Source: Anisus vortex
Taxonomy: Eukaryota > Mollusca > Gastropoda > Planorbidae
DNA: 64,000 nt
Direction of reading: 5' to 3'
Assembly (NCBI GenBank): GCA_949126835.1
Contig: OX421497.1
Location: 48,184,818 to 48,248,817, forward strand
Shown here: piece by piece, positions 41,493-53,844 of the stretch
Layout of the letters: each line of letters opens with the position of its first letter
Position numbering within the stretch: the stretch's first letter is position 1
Position numbers and translations under genes: made by a program
Notes under the pieces: generated by a model
Told to the model about the DNA's origin: nothing
What the model saw: only the letters and a program-made list of their open reading frames with translations
Database searches by the model: none

Positions 41493-42354
41493 TTAGTCAC
41501 CAGGTAGTACTAGTAGAATGGCATCTTCCAATGAACCAGAAAACAATTCAAACAACACATGGAAGATATCATTGGTCAAAGATTTAAAACCAAGCTTAGA
41601 TAAAGTGGCAGGAAATAAAGCGACTGTCCTCAAGACATAATCATAGTTGAGGCCCTGAGCCCAGTTCCACAATAATTTGATTGATTCAGTAGTACTAGTA
41701 GAAATGTTTTTGTATGTGCTATGTTTTGGGAGTCACTGACCTAGATAACTAGTTGGATGCTCTCTCCTTACCTCAAAGTTTGTCAAATAAAACACAGAAC
41801 AAGAAAACTAAATAGACAGATATTTATTTCTATAGTAAAACAATGTCATTCACAAAATTGCATTTAACAAGTTTGTTTATACACAGTTCTTGACTGAACA
41901 TGTACACAATCAAACAAAGATTACTTGCTATAAATTCATACAAAAAGATTCAAGTACAATTTAGCTCTGGTAGCTGATAAGGGGAAACAAGCTGACAGTG
42001 ACGCAATTATTTGAATTATTGCCCTTTATCAAACATTTTTGACAATACCGGTACTGAGATGTTTTCAACATACATCCTATTCACTAAAGTAGTTTAGGCA
42101 CAAGTCTTATAAAATAGTCCAGGGCAAGTATCTGGGCATCTAGTTTTATCCAAAGTTACATAAGGCTTGTTGAGGGCATTGTCAATGTCTACATTCAGTG
42201 TTCATGGCATTGTCTATATTTTCTCTAGTACATGAATCTTGTTAATGCCATGTGTCTAGTCCAATAGTTATTATGCAAGCAAACATTTAGTCAGGACATT
42301 GAGTCAATACATGAAAGGCACTATAAGTATAATAAGGCAGCAAGACAAGAAATG
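41493..42354. other. Intergenic, no gene recognised
   Basis: AT-rich. Possibly 3' UTR of a long GSKIP transcript on the minus strand (tttatt words at about 41820), but this is not provable here. Confidence 0.4.
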
Positions 42355-42795
42355 ATAAAACAACATATTACAAATATACACATCTAGACAGCCTTCACTG
42401 GTTTACACAACATATTACAAATATACACATCTAGACAGCCTTCACTGGTTTACACAACATATTACAAATATACACATCTAGACAGCCTTCACTGGTTTAC
42501 ACAACATATTACAAATATACACATCTAGACAGCCTTCACTGGTTTACACAACATATTACAAATATACACATCTAGACAGCCTTCACTGGTTTACACAACA
42601 TATTAGAATATTACAAATATACACATCTAGACAGCCTTCACTGGTTTACACAACATATTACAAATATACACATCTAGACAGCCTTCACTGGTTTACACAA
42701 CATATTACAAATATACACATCTAGACAGCCTTCACTGGTTTACACAACATATTACAAATATACACATCTAGACAGCCTTCACTGGTTTACACAAA
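42355..42795 (+). repeat. 47-bp minisatellite, intergenic
   Basis: About nine almost identical units of cacaacatattacaaatata, cacatctagacagccttcac and tggttta. Confidence 0.96.
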
Positions 42796-43200
42796 TTAAG
42801 AACTAGATCTTCCCAAAAGTAAGCCTGTGGCAAGCAGAATTGTGCATCCAAGTTTGCTTGCAACCCTTGATTAAATATTATGTACAACAATTATATGAAG
42901 CAAGTGAAAGAGGCATTAATAGTAGACAAGACATTTTGGTTTCAGCAGTTAAAAAACAAAATAGGAAGGCTTAAAGAAAAATACTCTTGCATATAGAAAA
43001 TATTAAAATGTGCAGAGTAGACAGAAAAGTTTAAACCAAAAGTTGCATCAACCTTGCAATAAACAGAAGCAAGTTACATGCTAAGTTTGTTTATATGTTG
43101 ATAAGTTTAGTACTGAGGTATTCTGTTCAGTAGGCATTCTCTACATACACTAAGATTTATACACTCTACAGAAGTAATAAGTACTATCTGTAAGTAAAGT
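42796..43200. other. Intergenic, no gene recognised
   Basis: No coding signal or repeat recognised on either strand. Confidence 0.4.
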
Positions 43201-43435
43201 ACCAGTCGGACCAAATTGATCCATAGGTCAGTGCTCACCAGTTTATGTGGGGGACTAGGTACTAGTGGGACTCTGTGTACAGCCACCTTTACACAAACTA
43301 AAGTCAGGTACCCATCAGTACTGAATATACTCATGGACACCCTCCAGTCCTGGGAACAAATACTGGTCTTCACCAGTTTCTGAACCTTCGGTATGCCAGC
43401 CAAACGCGCTGCCGCTAGGCCATCATGCACCTTAA
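43201..43435 (-). repeat. SINE family B, copy 3
   Basis: gtgctcaccagttta, catggacaccctccag, tatgccagccaaacgcgctg and ccgctaggccatcatg follow the copy-1 order; it carries a short internal insertion. Confidence 0.75.
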
Positions 43436-45998
43436 GTACTATCTATACAGTCTATAAATGTATTAATACTTTACATTTGACAAGTTCTACAAATATTTCA
43501 GGCAACTGCCTTACTAAACCTTTTGAAGTGTTTTTTTTATTATCAATAGTTGAATATATATTCTTTGAGTTGTGATATTTTCTTGTTTTTGTGTCTCTTC
43601 AAACAACTTGAGGATCCTTCTATGTACAGAAGTGATATGAAGTTAGAACAGCAGCAAGCATGGCCACATAAAACTATGACCATACATTTTACTATTTGCT
43701 TAGAATACTGCAACACTTGTGTATTACATCTAGATAATAACATGGACTTTATTATTGCAAATCCGACAGATAACATCTAAATACCAACACTGACTGAAAT
43801 TATTGCAACATTAATAAATTAACATCTGATTATTAACACTGACTGACTGAAGTGACATCTTTTAATGCCCAACACTCCAAATTAAAACACAAAACTAGAC
43901 ATGTCAAACCTAAGAACAACAGGGGGACACAACTCTCACAGTCTACGTCTATATACACTCCCCATCCTCTCCCCACCACCCAATACTGCATCTTTGGTTT
44001 GAGTGCATACAAAAACATTACTTAACAATAATTCGAATTGATTCTCCAGGAATCAATAAATATAGAGAGAGATGATTATATAACACAAAGTATCTTTTAT
44101 AACCTAACTTTAAAAATGTACATTCTGGGGTTCAACTTCTCTAAGAGTTGGTTTCACACACGGACATGATTTTATCTTGTCAGCATTTTATTCACTATCA
44201 AATAATAAAACACATTAGAGTCACTCAATTATATATGACACATCACAGTAATCAAAACAAGAAACATTGTATTTCTATAAGATGGTATAAAAATGTGGCG
44301 TGCTAGTTACAAAATAAAACAAACATACTATTATACAAACTGAAACCTAGAGACAATATTTCTTTTCAAATGTAAGAGTGACAAAATAGAAAAAACATTT
44401 CATGGGCTAAAAACTGTATAATTTGCTTAGAGAAAAAAATATTTGATGATATTATATTCCTTCACTTGTGACATGAGATTTTAATACCAGTAGATTACAC
44501 GTGTAAACACTGCGTTATAATAATACTGCTGAGTCGGGAAATCTGGGACTTTACATCATCATTTCATTATAAGTGGTACAGCTTCTAGGCATCAATACAG
44601 CCGCCACCTACAAAATTAGCTGACTTTTAGTTTGTCATTCGGCTGGTTATGAAAAGAGGTATGCATAGTGTATATATACATACAATACATATCTATATAT
44701 AGAAACACTGAGTGATTGCTATTAGGATGTTACTTTCAGTCTCAGTAAGAGAGTGACTAGCAGCTGGATATAATACCATTTACACAAGCTGAATTACTGC
44801 AGTGTTTACTCTGGGTTTACTGTAAATTTTGAAAAATTAAAAAACAACAAACAAAAAGAAACCAAAAGTTACTGTTACAAAACAAAAAAAAAAACATCAA
44901 CCCTATAATTTGATACTGCTACTAATTACACAAGGACTCAACTAGTTAACTTAACAAATTGAAATCTTGAGTATTGCATAACCAATTGAATGCATGTATC
45001 AACAGTAATAGCACTTATATATATATATAAACAAATTTTTCTTTGTTCACCATGAGCTGTCCCTTTAATACCAATTTGCATTCTCTTTAAAAACATGATA
45101 AATAAATCAAAGTTTACTCACGTATTCTTTCTAAGTAAAATGAGTTGACATTATCAGCATGCAGTGGCTAAAACTAAAGAAGGAAATTGTATACACATTG
45201 AAACTTGCTACACCCTAACTGTATCACAATCACAGAGACCAGGAAATTAAAAAACTAGAACTTCTAGCATTAGCATCATTTCAAAGTTTATATTATATTG
45301 CACAGAAAAAAGGTATTAGTGAAATTACAAAAGGACGAGTGTCAAGTGATGTTGGAGATTTTTTTTACAAAACATCTTTGTGAGTTTATGAACAACACTT
45401 CTTTCTCTCTCTCTCATCAGTTCAATGACTGCATTGTAGAGTGTACAAAGCATCATTAGGAAATATTCCCTAAGGATGAGTGTGTGTTGCAACTAAACTT
45501 TTTGAATCTAATAGAATATATATATCTACTAGTTCCTTGCGATCCATTAAAATCTATTTCATTTGTTATTTAATACCAGCAGCCGATGTCTTCAAGGCAC
45601 AAAACTGATGAATGACATGCATAGGTCAAATGGTAAAAATGAAGAAATAATTTATTATGACAACAACATTCATTATTTTTAAAGGTTTTTGATATACTAC
45701 TATACGGTACTCCAAGGAATTTTAAAAGTTTATAGAAAAACAAATATTTGTTTTCATAAAATACATTATTTACATATTTTTTTACAAATAAAAATACATT
45801 GCATCTTTACAAATATTTGTTTTTGTTATCAAAAAATGTTTCGTGCTAAAATAAAAAATATTAATTGATCTAAAAAAAAGTCAAGAAAAAAATCAAGCAC
45901 GTTCACTCTGCATAACTCCCACTTTGAGTGACTCTGATAAATCACACAATGGGTTATGGGACTTTGCAAGACAGTGAGGCCTATGTCAGCATCTAGAA
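43436..45998. other. Intergenic AT-rich region, no gene recognised
   Basis: Only short chance frames (76 residues or fewer) without family resemblance. Several AATAAA/TTTATT words. May include the 3' UTR of GSKIP. Confidence 0.45.
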
Positions 45999-46379
45999 CA
46001 GGGGTCGGGAACCTTTTTGTCTGAGAGAGTCATTGGAACCACATATTTTGAAAAGTAATTCTTTGAGAGCCATAGCCTACATTATGTTTAAAACTAAAAA
46101 TTCAAGTAAATTTCACTTTAATTAGAATTAATGCAGGGTTGTCATTTTTCTGTCTTTTAGGTCAGCAGAGTTTATCTCCTTTACCACTTCTGATGCTGAG
46201 CTGCAGTAGACTTTAGCTCATTAACTAAAATGAAATATTGATATGCAATTGATAGGTAGATCAAAAGGAGTCTAAAGAAACATTTTTTGTGCCGGTATAA
46301 TCGAATATGTGTCTGCGAGCCATATTCAGCTATCAATAGAGCCACATGTGGCTCGCGAGCCATAGGTTCCCGACACCTG
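45999..46379. mobile_element. hAT MITE with perfect 8-bp target duplication
   Basis: Left end caggggtcgggaacc, right end ggttcccgacacctg: inverted repeats with one mismatch and a short slip. Flanks atctagaa at 45991-45998 and 46380-46387 are identical. Subterminal gagagccatag and gcgagccatag words occur. No transposase frame. Confidence 0.9.
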
Positions 46380-46522
46380 ATCTAGAAGTTGTAACTATGT
46401 CGATACTTTCAAAATGAACAAAAAGTAAAACATTTAGAGAGTAAGGCAAAAAAACAAACAACTACAAACAAACTTCCTTTTTTCTTGCATACAAACATGT
46501 CAGCATCCATCCATCCCTATGG

Positions 46523-47034
46523 CATTACTGCACAGAGCTCTAATATATGGAGTGCTCAAAGGAAGTAAATTGTAGGAGAAAATGCAGACTTTTTAATATA
46601 GGCCCTAGATAGGTGCACCCTGTCCTGAACTATATATAAATTAGCGTCTAAATAATACATATATACTATTATGTATATTAAAATTACTTACTCAGTTAAG
46701 ATATATGAGCGTATGTGGTATTCAAAGAATTATTTAGACAAATGATCAACCATTTCATCTTTTGACTTGACAAAGAAATGAATCCGGTACTTATTAAAGT
46801 TAACACAACTCTCTAGTATTAGAGAGTATATAGAGTCTATATAAAATAGTTCATTTTTATCAAATTACAATGACGCAATTACAAAAAGTTTTTTAATTTT
46901 AAGTAATTTTATGTATATATAGGTCAGTCTACAGTGCACCTATCTATATTAAAAAGTCCGCATTTTCTCCCATTTTTTCTTCTCTATTTTAATTGCTTGA
47001 GCACTCCATGTATATATAGCTCAGTGCATTACTG
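46523..47034. mobile_element. Foldback/MITE-like element with about 120-bp inverted arms
   Basis: ggagtgctcaa, ggagaaaatgc, gactttttaatata and gataggtgcac at 46549-46640 recur inverted at 46935-47010 in the same order. The outer ends both carry cattactg/cagtaatg and gagct words. No coding frame inside. Superfamily unknown. Confidence 0.7.
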
Positions 47035-47315
47035 TTTAGAGGTGCTGATTCAAGCCCGAAATTTGGTGCCAAACTAGTTGATTTTTATACAAGATGGTAT
47101 TTTAAAAAAAACTCAATGAATCAAAATGAAAATGTGTAATTTGGACACTGAGAACTTGTAACTGCTGTACACTTCAAAGGATTATACTAGTGTAAAGATA
47201 CCAACATAAATACATTGGTTCATAATGAACAATATTGGGTACTATCATAATATGCAGTTCTTTACTATACCTATACTATACCAAAGTACCCTTTGAAATA
47301 AGATGTTCATTGGAC
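47035..47315. other. Intergenic, no gene recognised
   Basis: AT-rich, nothing recognised. Confidence 0.4.
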
Positions 47316-47405
47316 CGGTGAAGCAGCACTCACCAGTTTCTGTGGCCACTGCATACTAGGTGATTGAGAGGTCAGCACATTGCCCAGCTGCCTTTACTTT
47401 AACCC
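47316..47405 (-). repeat. SINE family B, partial copy (distal half)
   Basis: ggtgaagcagcactcaccag, tgtggccactgcatactagg, then cagctgcctttactttaacc. Confidence 0.7.
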
Positions 47406-47895
47406 AACCAATGTCCAATTATTCATTCAACAAATACACATACAATATTGTCAGATGTCTGACAGAAAAAAAAGAATCTAATTACAAAGGAGATGATGCT
47501 GTAACAGTTATATAAGCTTCATGTTATTATAGCACATAGTTATAGTGAAAAAGTATCAGTTGATAAAAATAGATTTAAAACTAAACAACACAATGCATTC
47601 ATAATACCGGGTAGGTTACCTTCATTTAAAATTGTAAAAATGTTTATATCATAAATAAATAATGGCAAGATTCTATAATTGCCTAGTGTAAAAAAACAAC
47701 TAAGGAACACGACAGACAATTTTACATTTTGTTATAAGAGGGTATAAAAGAACAAAGTATGCATATTTTTCTTTGACTTGATAAATCATTGAAAAGAACT
47801 GAATGCAACATTTGCATAGGAACGATCACAACCAACAATGTCCAAATAACAAGGCTAAGAACCACAGCTGAGAGAGAGACCCTGTGAGAGTGACG
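47406..47895 (-). other. Probable GSKIP 3' UTR or downstream flank
   Basis: Directly downstream of the GSKIP stop on the minus strand. No further coding sequence. The polyadenylation site is not assignable. Confidence 0.4.
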
Positions 47896-49399
47896 TCATT
47901 TCGTGTCCATCTGGTCATCAGATGTATCCTCGTCGCTGTGCCGCCGGAGGTTCAACAGTTTATTGGAGAGGGTCTCAAAGAAAGTGCTCCTGTACTCCAA
48001 ACTCTGGCTGTCTAAGAGGCTGTAGATGGTCTCATAGTGCTGTGAGAAACACTGAGGGTTGACTTCATTATAGTTAGCTCCTACAACCTGGGGAAACATA
48101 ACAACTTCAATATAGTTAGCTCCTACAACCTGGGGAAACATAACAACTTCATTATAGTAATTTCCTACAACCTAAGGAAAAATAACAACTTCATTGTAGT
48201 TAGCTCCTACAACCTGGGGAAACATAACAACTTCATTATAGTGGGCTCCTACAACCTAAGGAAAAATAACAACTTCATTATAGAAGGGTTCCTACAATCT
48301 AAGGAAAAATAACAACTTCATTATAGTGGGCTCCTACAACCTGGGGAAACATAACAACTTCATTATAGTGGGCTCCTACAACCTGAGGAAACATAACAAC
48401 TTCATTATAGTGGGCTCCTACAACCTGAGGAAACAACAACTTCATTATAGTGGGATCCTACAACCTGAGGAAACATAACAACTTCAATATAGTGGGATCC
48501 TACAAATGAGGAAACATAACAACTTCATTATAGTGGGATCCTACAAATGAGGAAACATAACAACTTCAATATAGTGGGATCCTACAAATGAGGAAACATA
48601 ACAACTTCAATATAGCGGGATCCTACAACCTGGGAAAACATAGGCCTAACAAATTCAATAGGCCTATACAACCCAAAGAAACAACTTCAATATAAAGGGA
48701 TCCTACAACCGGAGGAAACATAACAAATTCAATATAGGCCTAGTGAGTATAGTGTGGGATCCTACAAACTACATTTTGACGGGCATACTCATTGCTCGTA
48801 GTATTTTATAATATTAAATTCCAAAATTACCAAAATTTCATTAAAAAATGCAATCATTAAACGAAGCTAACAACAAATTAATCAGTAGGCCTAGGTCTAA
48901 ATCAGAATCAGGACAAGTAGACCTTCAATTTGAAATTTGATAAATGACACAAAATCACAATAAAATATCTCGTCGGGCCCGTATGCTACACAATACATTA
49001 TTATTCTAATCAAAAATGTTAATCAAGTTATAAATAATAAATGTAGGTGGGCTGGATCTAATACTAATTCTAATTTATATAAATCTAGAGTCAATCTAGA
49101 CTAATAGAAATGAAAAAAAAACTCACTCGAAAGCCTTGCAAAGAGAGCTCAACACACATGTTTCTATTTTCTTTCGTTGTTATATTTATATAAATAAGGT
49201 TTTTATCTTTTGGAAGTGCTGTTGAAATCTGTACACATTTGACTGCGTAAGCTATTTCTTTGACAACTTCGGCAGCTTCTATTGATAATGCTTTATCGTC
49301 ATCGATATGCATCGTACCATCATTAACGGCGTCCGCCATTCCCCTTTCATTGGAAATATCTATTAGAGTGATTTCCCCTATAAGGAAACTGGAAAACAT
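47896..49399 (-). CDS. GSKIP: GSKIP, GSK3-beta interaction protein (two coding exons)
   Basis: Small cytosolic adaptor that binds GSK3-beta through a C-terminal helix and, in vertebrates, PKA RII through an N-terminal helix, tuning GSK3/Wnt signalling. Exons on the minus strand: 49399-49127 and 48087-47896; donor gtgagt, acceptor tttccccag, phase 0 junction GFR|VVGANY. The family signature is clear: EAAEVVKEIAYAV, LIYINITTKENRNMCVEL, and YETIYSLLDSQSLEYRSTF followed by LSNKLLNL (human: [20 protein letters not shown]). From the first ATG the protein is 154 residues. From the second ATG (49339, MADAVNDG) it is 134, closer to the human 139, so 49339 is the likelier start. The intron holds an array of copies of its own acceptor and exon-2 start. 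Confidence 0.93.
48060..48770 (-). repeat. About 40-bp array copying the GSKIP acceptor and exon-2 start
   Basis: Minus-strand units read gttgtaggagctaactata, ttgaagttgttatgtttcc and ccag, i.e. the first 26 or so bases of exon 2 plus the upstream acceptor. About 17 units diverge with distance from the exon; the nearest one to the exon is almost identical and keeps the cag. Two units are interrupted by aggcctaaca-like insertions. Confidence 0.92.
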
Positions 49400-50100
49400 T
49401 TTAACTATACTTCGTACATCTAAGATCGCATTTAAGATTTATTATAATTAGGTAAGCAAAAATGTTAGGATTGAAATTGTAAAGTAATATTTAACCCCGT
49501 TTATGGTTGTCTGATTGTCTTTATTAATTTCACTTTTTTTGTGGCCTAGAAACTCACGAAAAAACATAATCATAATATTTTTTGGAATACCATTTTTTCA
49601 ATGGTATCAAATCGTAGTCGACCGTCGACGGCTACGCTACTCAGTCAGTCACACTCAGTGTAACTCAGACCTCAATGAAAACTCAAAGTAGCGACAAAAA
49701 GCTCAGTAAAGCTGCAGCTTCAGCTGGCTCATCTCAGCATCTGGGCTTTTAATTTTACTAATCAAATTATCAAATAGTATAGCCTTATTGCCACTTATTG
49801 GCATAGCCTAGGCCCAAATAATGTACTGTATTAATTATCATGTAGAATGTAGGCCTACTTAGTTGACTTTATATAGGCCTACTATATAAAAGGCCTAAAT
49901 AATAATATTAATATAGAATATAGGTTATATAGATAGGCCTATGATTCTATGACTATGATCTATAAGTATAAGACTATCTTATATACTATAATATAATACT
50001 ATATACAGTAGGCCTATAGTCAGTAGGCTATATACTATATATAAATTTATTTATAAATAATTTATATATATATAGATCTAGACTATATTAGGCCTATATA
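49400..50100. promoter_or_regulatory. Upstream region of GSKIP (minus) and distal upstream region of the IAP gene
   Basis: Shared 5' territory of two divergent genes. Contains many taggcctat and tatata words typical of this genome. No promoter element can be assigned firmly. Confidence 0.3.
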
Positions 50101-50181
50101 TTAACCCTTCCCGTACCGACCTACTTCTATCTATGCTGCCTTCAGTTCCGCTATATACGCGCCCGGGACTGTAAGGGTTAA
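50101..50181. mobile_element. Very short piggyBac-like MITE
   Basis: TTAA at both ends with inverted termini cccttcccgtaccg and cgggactgtaaggg. TTAA duplication plus CCCTT ends is the piggyBac pattern. Only 81 bp long. Confidence 0.5.
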
Positions 50182-50212
50182 ATAATATTAGCATTTTATA
50201 GTTAGCCTAGAC

Positions 50213-51775
50213 CAGTGATGGCGAACCTTTTTGAGGCCGCATGCCCAAAGTGCAATACAAGACTAACTTTTTTCTTTCAACGTGCCAACATAGCAATTAA
50301 AACAAAATATTGATGTTTTACTTTAAAAAAAAACAGCTCATACAGTTGTCCGAACTAATTAACATTTTTTGTCCAAAGAGAATAACAAATTAACAGATCT
50401 TCAAATGATACAAACAGTCTTTTATATAAAAATAAACCACGAACTGTAGTAAATGAAAATTATTCATATATTAAAATTACAGTTAACTGTATGCATTTGG
50501 CATGATTTTGCATAGTTAATGTGATTTTTGCTGTTGTGTGCATGCTGATAATTTGTCAAGCCTTGGCTCATACTCCTTAACTTTAAGAGCGACACATATT
50601 ATGTAGCATTCATGTCATCATCAGTCTGTTACAGGTATAATATCAGATTTGATATAATTTAAAGTTGAAAATAGCTGCTCACAAGCTTTAGATGACCCAA
50701 ACAAAGTAAGAAGAGCAATCCCAAATGCTTTGACCGACTTGAAATTATTTGGCAGATTTGGCAATTTGGAAACTATTTCAGCTGCCCACTTTGTAGGTCT
50801 TTTTATAAAAAACCTGCAGTTTTCTTTCAAATGTTCTGATATCACAAGAGAGTTTTTTTATTCAGTTTATTGAAGTGTGATGTAAAATCTGTAAAAACAC
50901 AACATGAGGTTGGAAAGCCAGACCATATCAGTGATCTGTGGATAATCCTGCTCTGTTTTAAAATCATAAACAGCCTAATTTCATCCAAGCATGCTCCAAA
51001 TCTCTCCAATACTCGTCCTCTGCTCAGCCACCTGACATTATTGCACATGAGTAAAGTATTATACTGTGACATGATCTCATCAAGAAGTGCGTAAAACCAG
51101 TGGCGTTGCTAGGGATTGGGGGGCCCGGGTGTTGGCCTCTTTAGGAGCCCCTGCATTTTGACATTCGACATTATGACATGAGAAAAAAACCATTCGGACA
51201 CTCCTTTGGGGGCCCCCTTCAAGTAGGACTTTCGAATTCGGACCCCCCTCTCCCACCCTAGCTACGCCACTGTGTGAAACTGTCGACAATTAAGAGCACG
51301 AAACATGATGTAATTGACCATTTTTGTGACATCTTAAGGATATCATCTAATTTCTTGCTATCCCTGGCACAAAGTGCTTCTTGGTGAATAATATAGTGAA
51401 ACTGAACGACTGAGTGTTTTATGCTTCTTTAACAAAGAACTGTATGAAACCAGATGTGTCCCTCACCATGCAAGGTTCCCCGTTACTAGTAACTGAAACA
51501 ACTTTTTCTAGTTTTATCCAAGCACATCGAGTATGGTTTATTTAAAAGTAAAATAAAAAGAATAGCGGCGAAAATAAACGAAATAGGCTAAACGTATTAT
51601 AACAAATCGACGATAGCAGCGTCGATCCGACAAAATGGCAGTTTTAACTCGAGGATCCCATCCCTAGCGGTGTGGCCATAACAAAGCTGTTCCATATTTG
51701 GTAAATGCTCGCGTGCCCACAGAAATGGCTCTGCGTGCCAGCTGTGGCACGCGTGCCATAGATTCGTCATCGCTG
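50213..51775 (-). mobile_element. hAT transposon remnant with perfect 8-bp target duplication
   Basis: Left end cagtgatggcgaacc, right end attcgtcatcgctg, imperfect inverted repeats. Flanks gcctagac at 50205-50212 and 51776-51783 are identical. Subterminal gtgccaac and gcgtgccat words. The minus strand encodes transposase pieces: NNVRWLSRGRVLERFGACLD (51072-50842 frame) and ALLTLFGSSKACEQLFSTLN (50845-50621 frame, hATC dimerisation), of the GTF2IRD2/ZBED-like type. Broken by frameshift and by a nested MITE at 51098. Confidence 0.9.
51098..51272. mobile_element. MITE nested in the hAT remnant
   Basis: Termini cagtggcgttgctaggg and ccctagctacgccactg are inverted repeats. Flanks cgtaaaac (51090-51097) and tgtgaaac (51273-51280) match at 6 of 8. 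Inner gggggcccc-rich inverted words. It interrupts the transposase reading of the host hAT, so it is younger. Confidence 0.8.
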
Positions 51776-51783
51776 GCCTAGAC

Positions 51784-52454
51784 TAGTTATTACTAATTAG
51801 TACTACTTTAGCTTTAGCCTACTAACTATTATACTACTATGTCTGACTAGCCTAGATTGGCCTAGATTATACTATTACAATAGATTATTTATAAAATAAA
51901 AGTTAAAAAGCTAGGGCTAAGCTAGATCTTTAAGATGTGTATTTAAATTCAGAAGCCGCCAACCTAGCTAAGCGGTCTATGCAGCTGTGCTAAATTGTAG
52001 AGGCTATATTTGTCAGTCTGTCTACTATGCCTATATGCTATATGGCAATGGACTATCTCTTGCACTCTTGGTCGCTGCAAACCTATCAACTCTAGGCAGC
52101 TCTAGGCCTATTTAAATATAAAAAATTGTGTTTAAATTACTGTAGGATTGGTGATTATATAGGATCAAATCAGCTTGTTTCATTTATCACAAAGTCTAAG
52201 TCTAATATTATTACCTTTTTAAAGCAGTGTAGTATTGTATTTGAAGATTTAGCATGTGATTATATGTTATTACATTTTTTTAGAGGACTAAATTAAATAA
52301 TAAATTATCCACATTATTATGAAAATAGTTATTTATATATTTAACTAATCATGTTTTGCCCACTAGGCAGGTTTGATGACAACTAACTTAATGCTAAATA
52401 AATTTATTCTTTCTCTATAGGAACTCACGAGACCTGTAGTAACAATATGAAGGC
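51784..52454 (+). promoter_or_regulatory. Upstream region of the IAP gene
   Basis: No coding signal. A possible acceptor (tttctctatag at about 52420) would start a 5' non-coding exon that continues into the 14-bp array before the start codon. Confidence 0.35.
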
Positions 52455-52479
52455 TTGAAATATAATGTCATCTCTATGT

Positions 52480-52690
52480 ATTTTGATCAATGTACTTTGA
52501 TCAGTGTACTTTCATCAGTGTACTTTCATCTGTGTACTTTCATCTGTGTACTTTCATCTGTGTACTTTCATCTGTGTACTTTCATCTGTGTACTTTCATC
52601 TGTGTACTTTCATCTGTGTACTTTCATCTGTGTACTTTCATCTGTGTACTTTGATCAGTGTACTTTGATAAGCATACTTTGATCTTTATT
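52480..52690 (+). repeat. 14-bp minisatellite just upstream of the IAP start codon
   Basis: About 15 units of tgtactttcatctg with tttgatcag variants at both ends. It ends some 25 bases before ATG 52716 and may lie in the 5' UTR. Confidence 0.93.
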
Positions 52691-52715
52691 GTGGTATAAG
52701 GGTGCATTGTCTTAA

Positions 52716-53844
52716 ATGGCATTTACAGCACTCAATTCTGAAATATACAGGCTTGGAACATTTTATGGATGGCCTGGGGCTGATGTTCGCTGCAAACCTG
52801 CCAAGCCAACTGCTATAGATCTGGCTAAAGCTGGATTTTTTTATACTGGTAATGGAGATGAGGTGCAATGTTACGTGTGTGGCCTGCAGGTGTCAGACTG
52901 GGAGCGCCACCACGATCCATTTGTTGTCCATGCAACGAGAAACCCACAATGCCCCCTGGTGTTGGATATCAGCAGCAGCAGCAACACCCCTGTGTTTATC
53001 CCCACAGAGCCGGCCTACGTGAAGATCAAATCAATGCTAAGAGAAGCTGGAAAGAATGTGATATTGGCTGCTAACAGCCAGCCCAACCCAAACTGTAGTC
53101 TTAACTATGAGACATTAAAGTCATTGTTCGGTCAAGGCTTGCTCAGTCCCGAGCAATCTGGCGACATGACAACTGTTACTCCTGGGAGATTGCCTTCTAG
53201 CAATTCACTGAGGTTGACCCGCGGAGAGAAACAAGTAAACCGGCTTAAAGCAGACTCTCCTGTCCCTATAGGTCCCAGCACATCAAGACCTTCAGGGCGA
53301 CCTGTTGAATCTCCCCCGACCAGAAGAAGCAGCACGTCAGAATCCGCTATTACCGACAATCAAAGCAGTCGACCGAATTTTCAAAGAGCCAAGTCATGTG
53401 CTTATGATCCACGTTCTTCTAGAAACTCTGAAACCATAGCGAATCGACAGACTTCAAACCCTGGAATAGATTATATGGAATACCAAGAGTCGGAAGAAGC
53501 TCGGCTTCAGACATTTAAAAGTTGGGCAGGTGTCAGGGGAGCGGCGGCGCGAGAATTTGCACAGGCTGGATTTATTTTCATCGGGGCCCCGGACAGAGTC
53601 CAGTGTGTGTTTTGTCATGGCATCCTGAGAAACTGGAATGACAATGACATCCCGCTAGAGGAGCACCGCAAGCACTTCCCCCAGTGCAAGTTTGTCAAAG
53701 ACTACCTGAGTGCTGTCACTGTGAGCAGACCAAAACATCAGAAGTATAAAACTGAGCCGTCGCGCTTCAGTTCCTTCACTACCTGGGATATGAGCAGAAA
53801 TCCTAAACCATCAGATCTGGCAAAAGCTGGGTTTTTCTATGTGG
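52716..53844 (+). CDS. IAP exon 1 (BIR1, linker, BIR2, start of BIR3)
   Basis: ATG in cttaaATGG context; no better upstream ATG in frame. The donor gtaagt at 53845 splits the Gly codon of BIR3 (AGFFYV|GHGD). Confidence 0.92.

Noticed and set aside
43107..43430. 107-residue minus-strand frame and other small frames between 43 and 46 kb
   Set aside because: It overlaps a SINE B copy and shows no family resemblance; other frames there are short and low in coding character.
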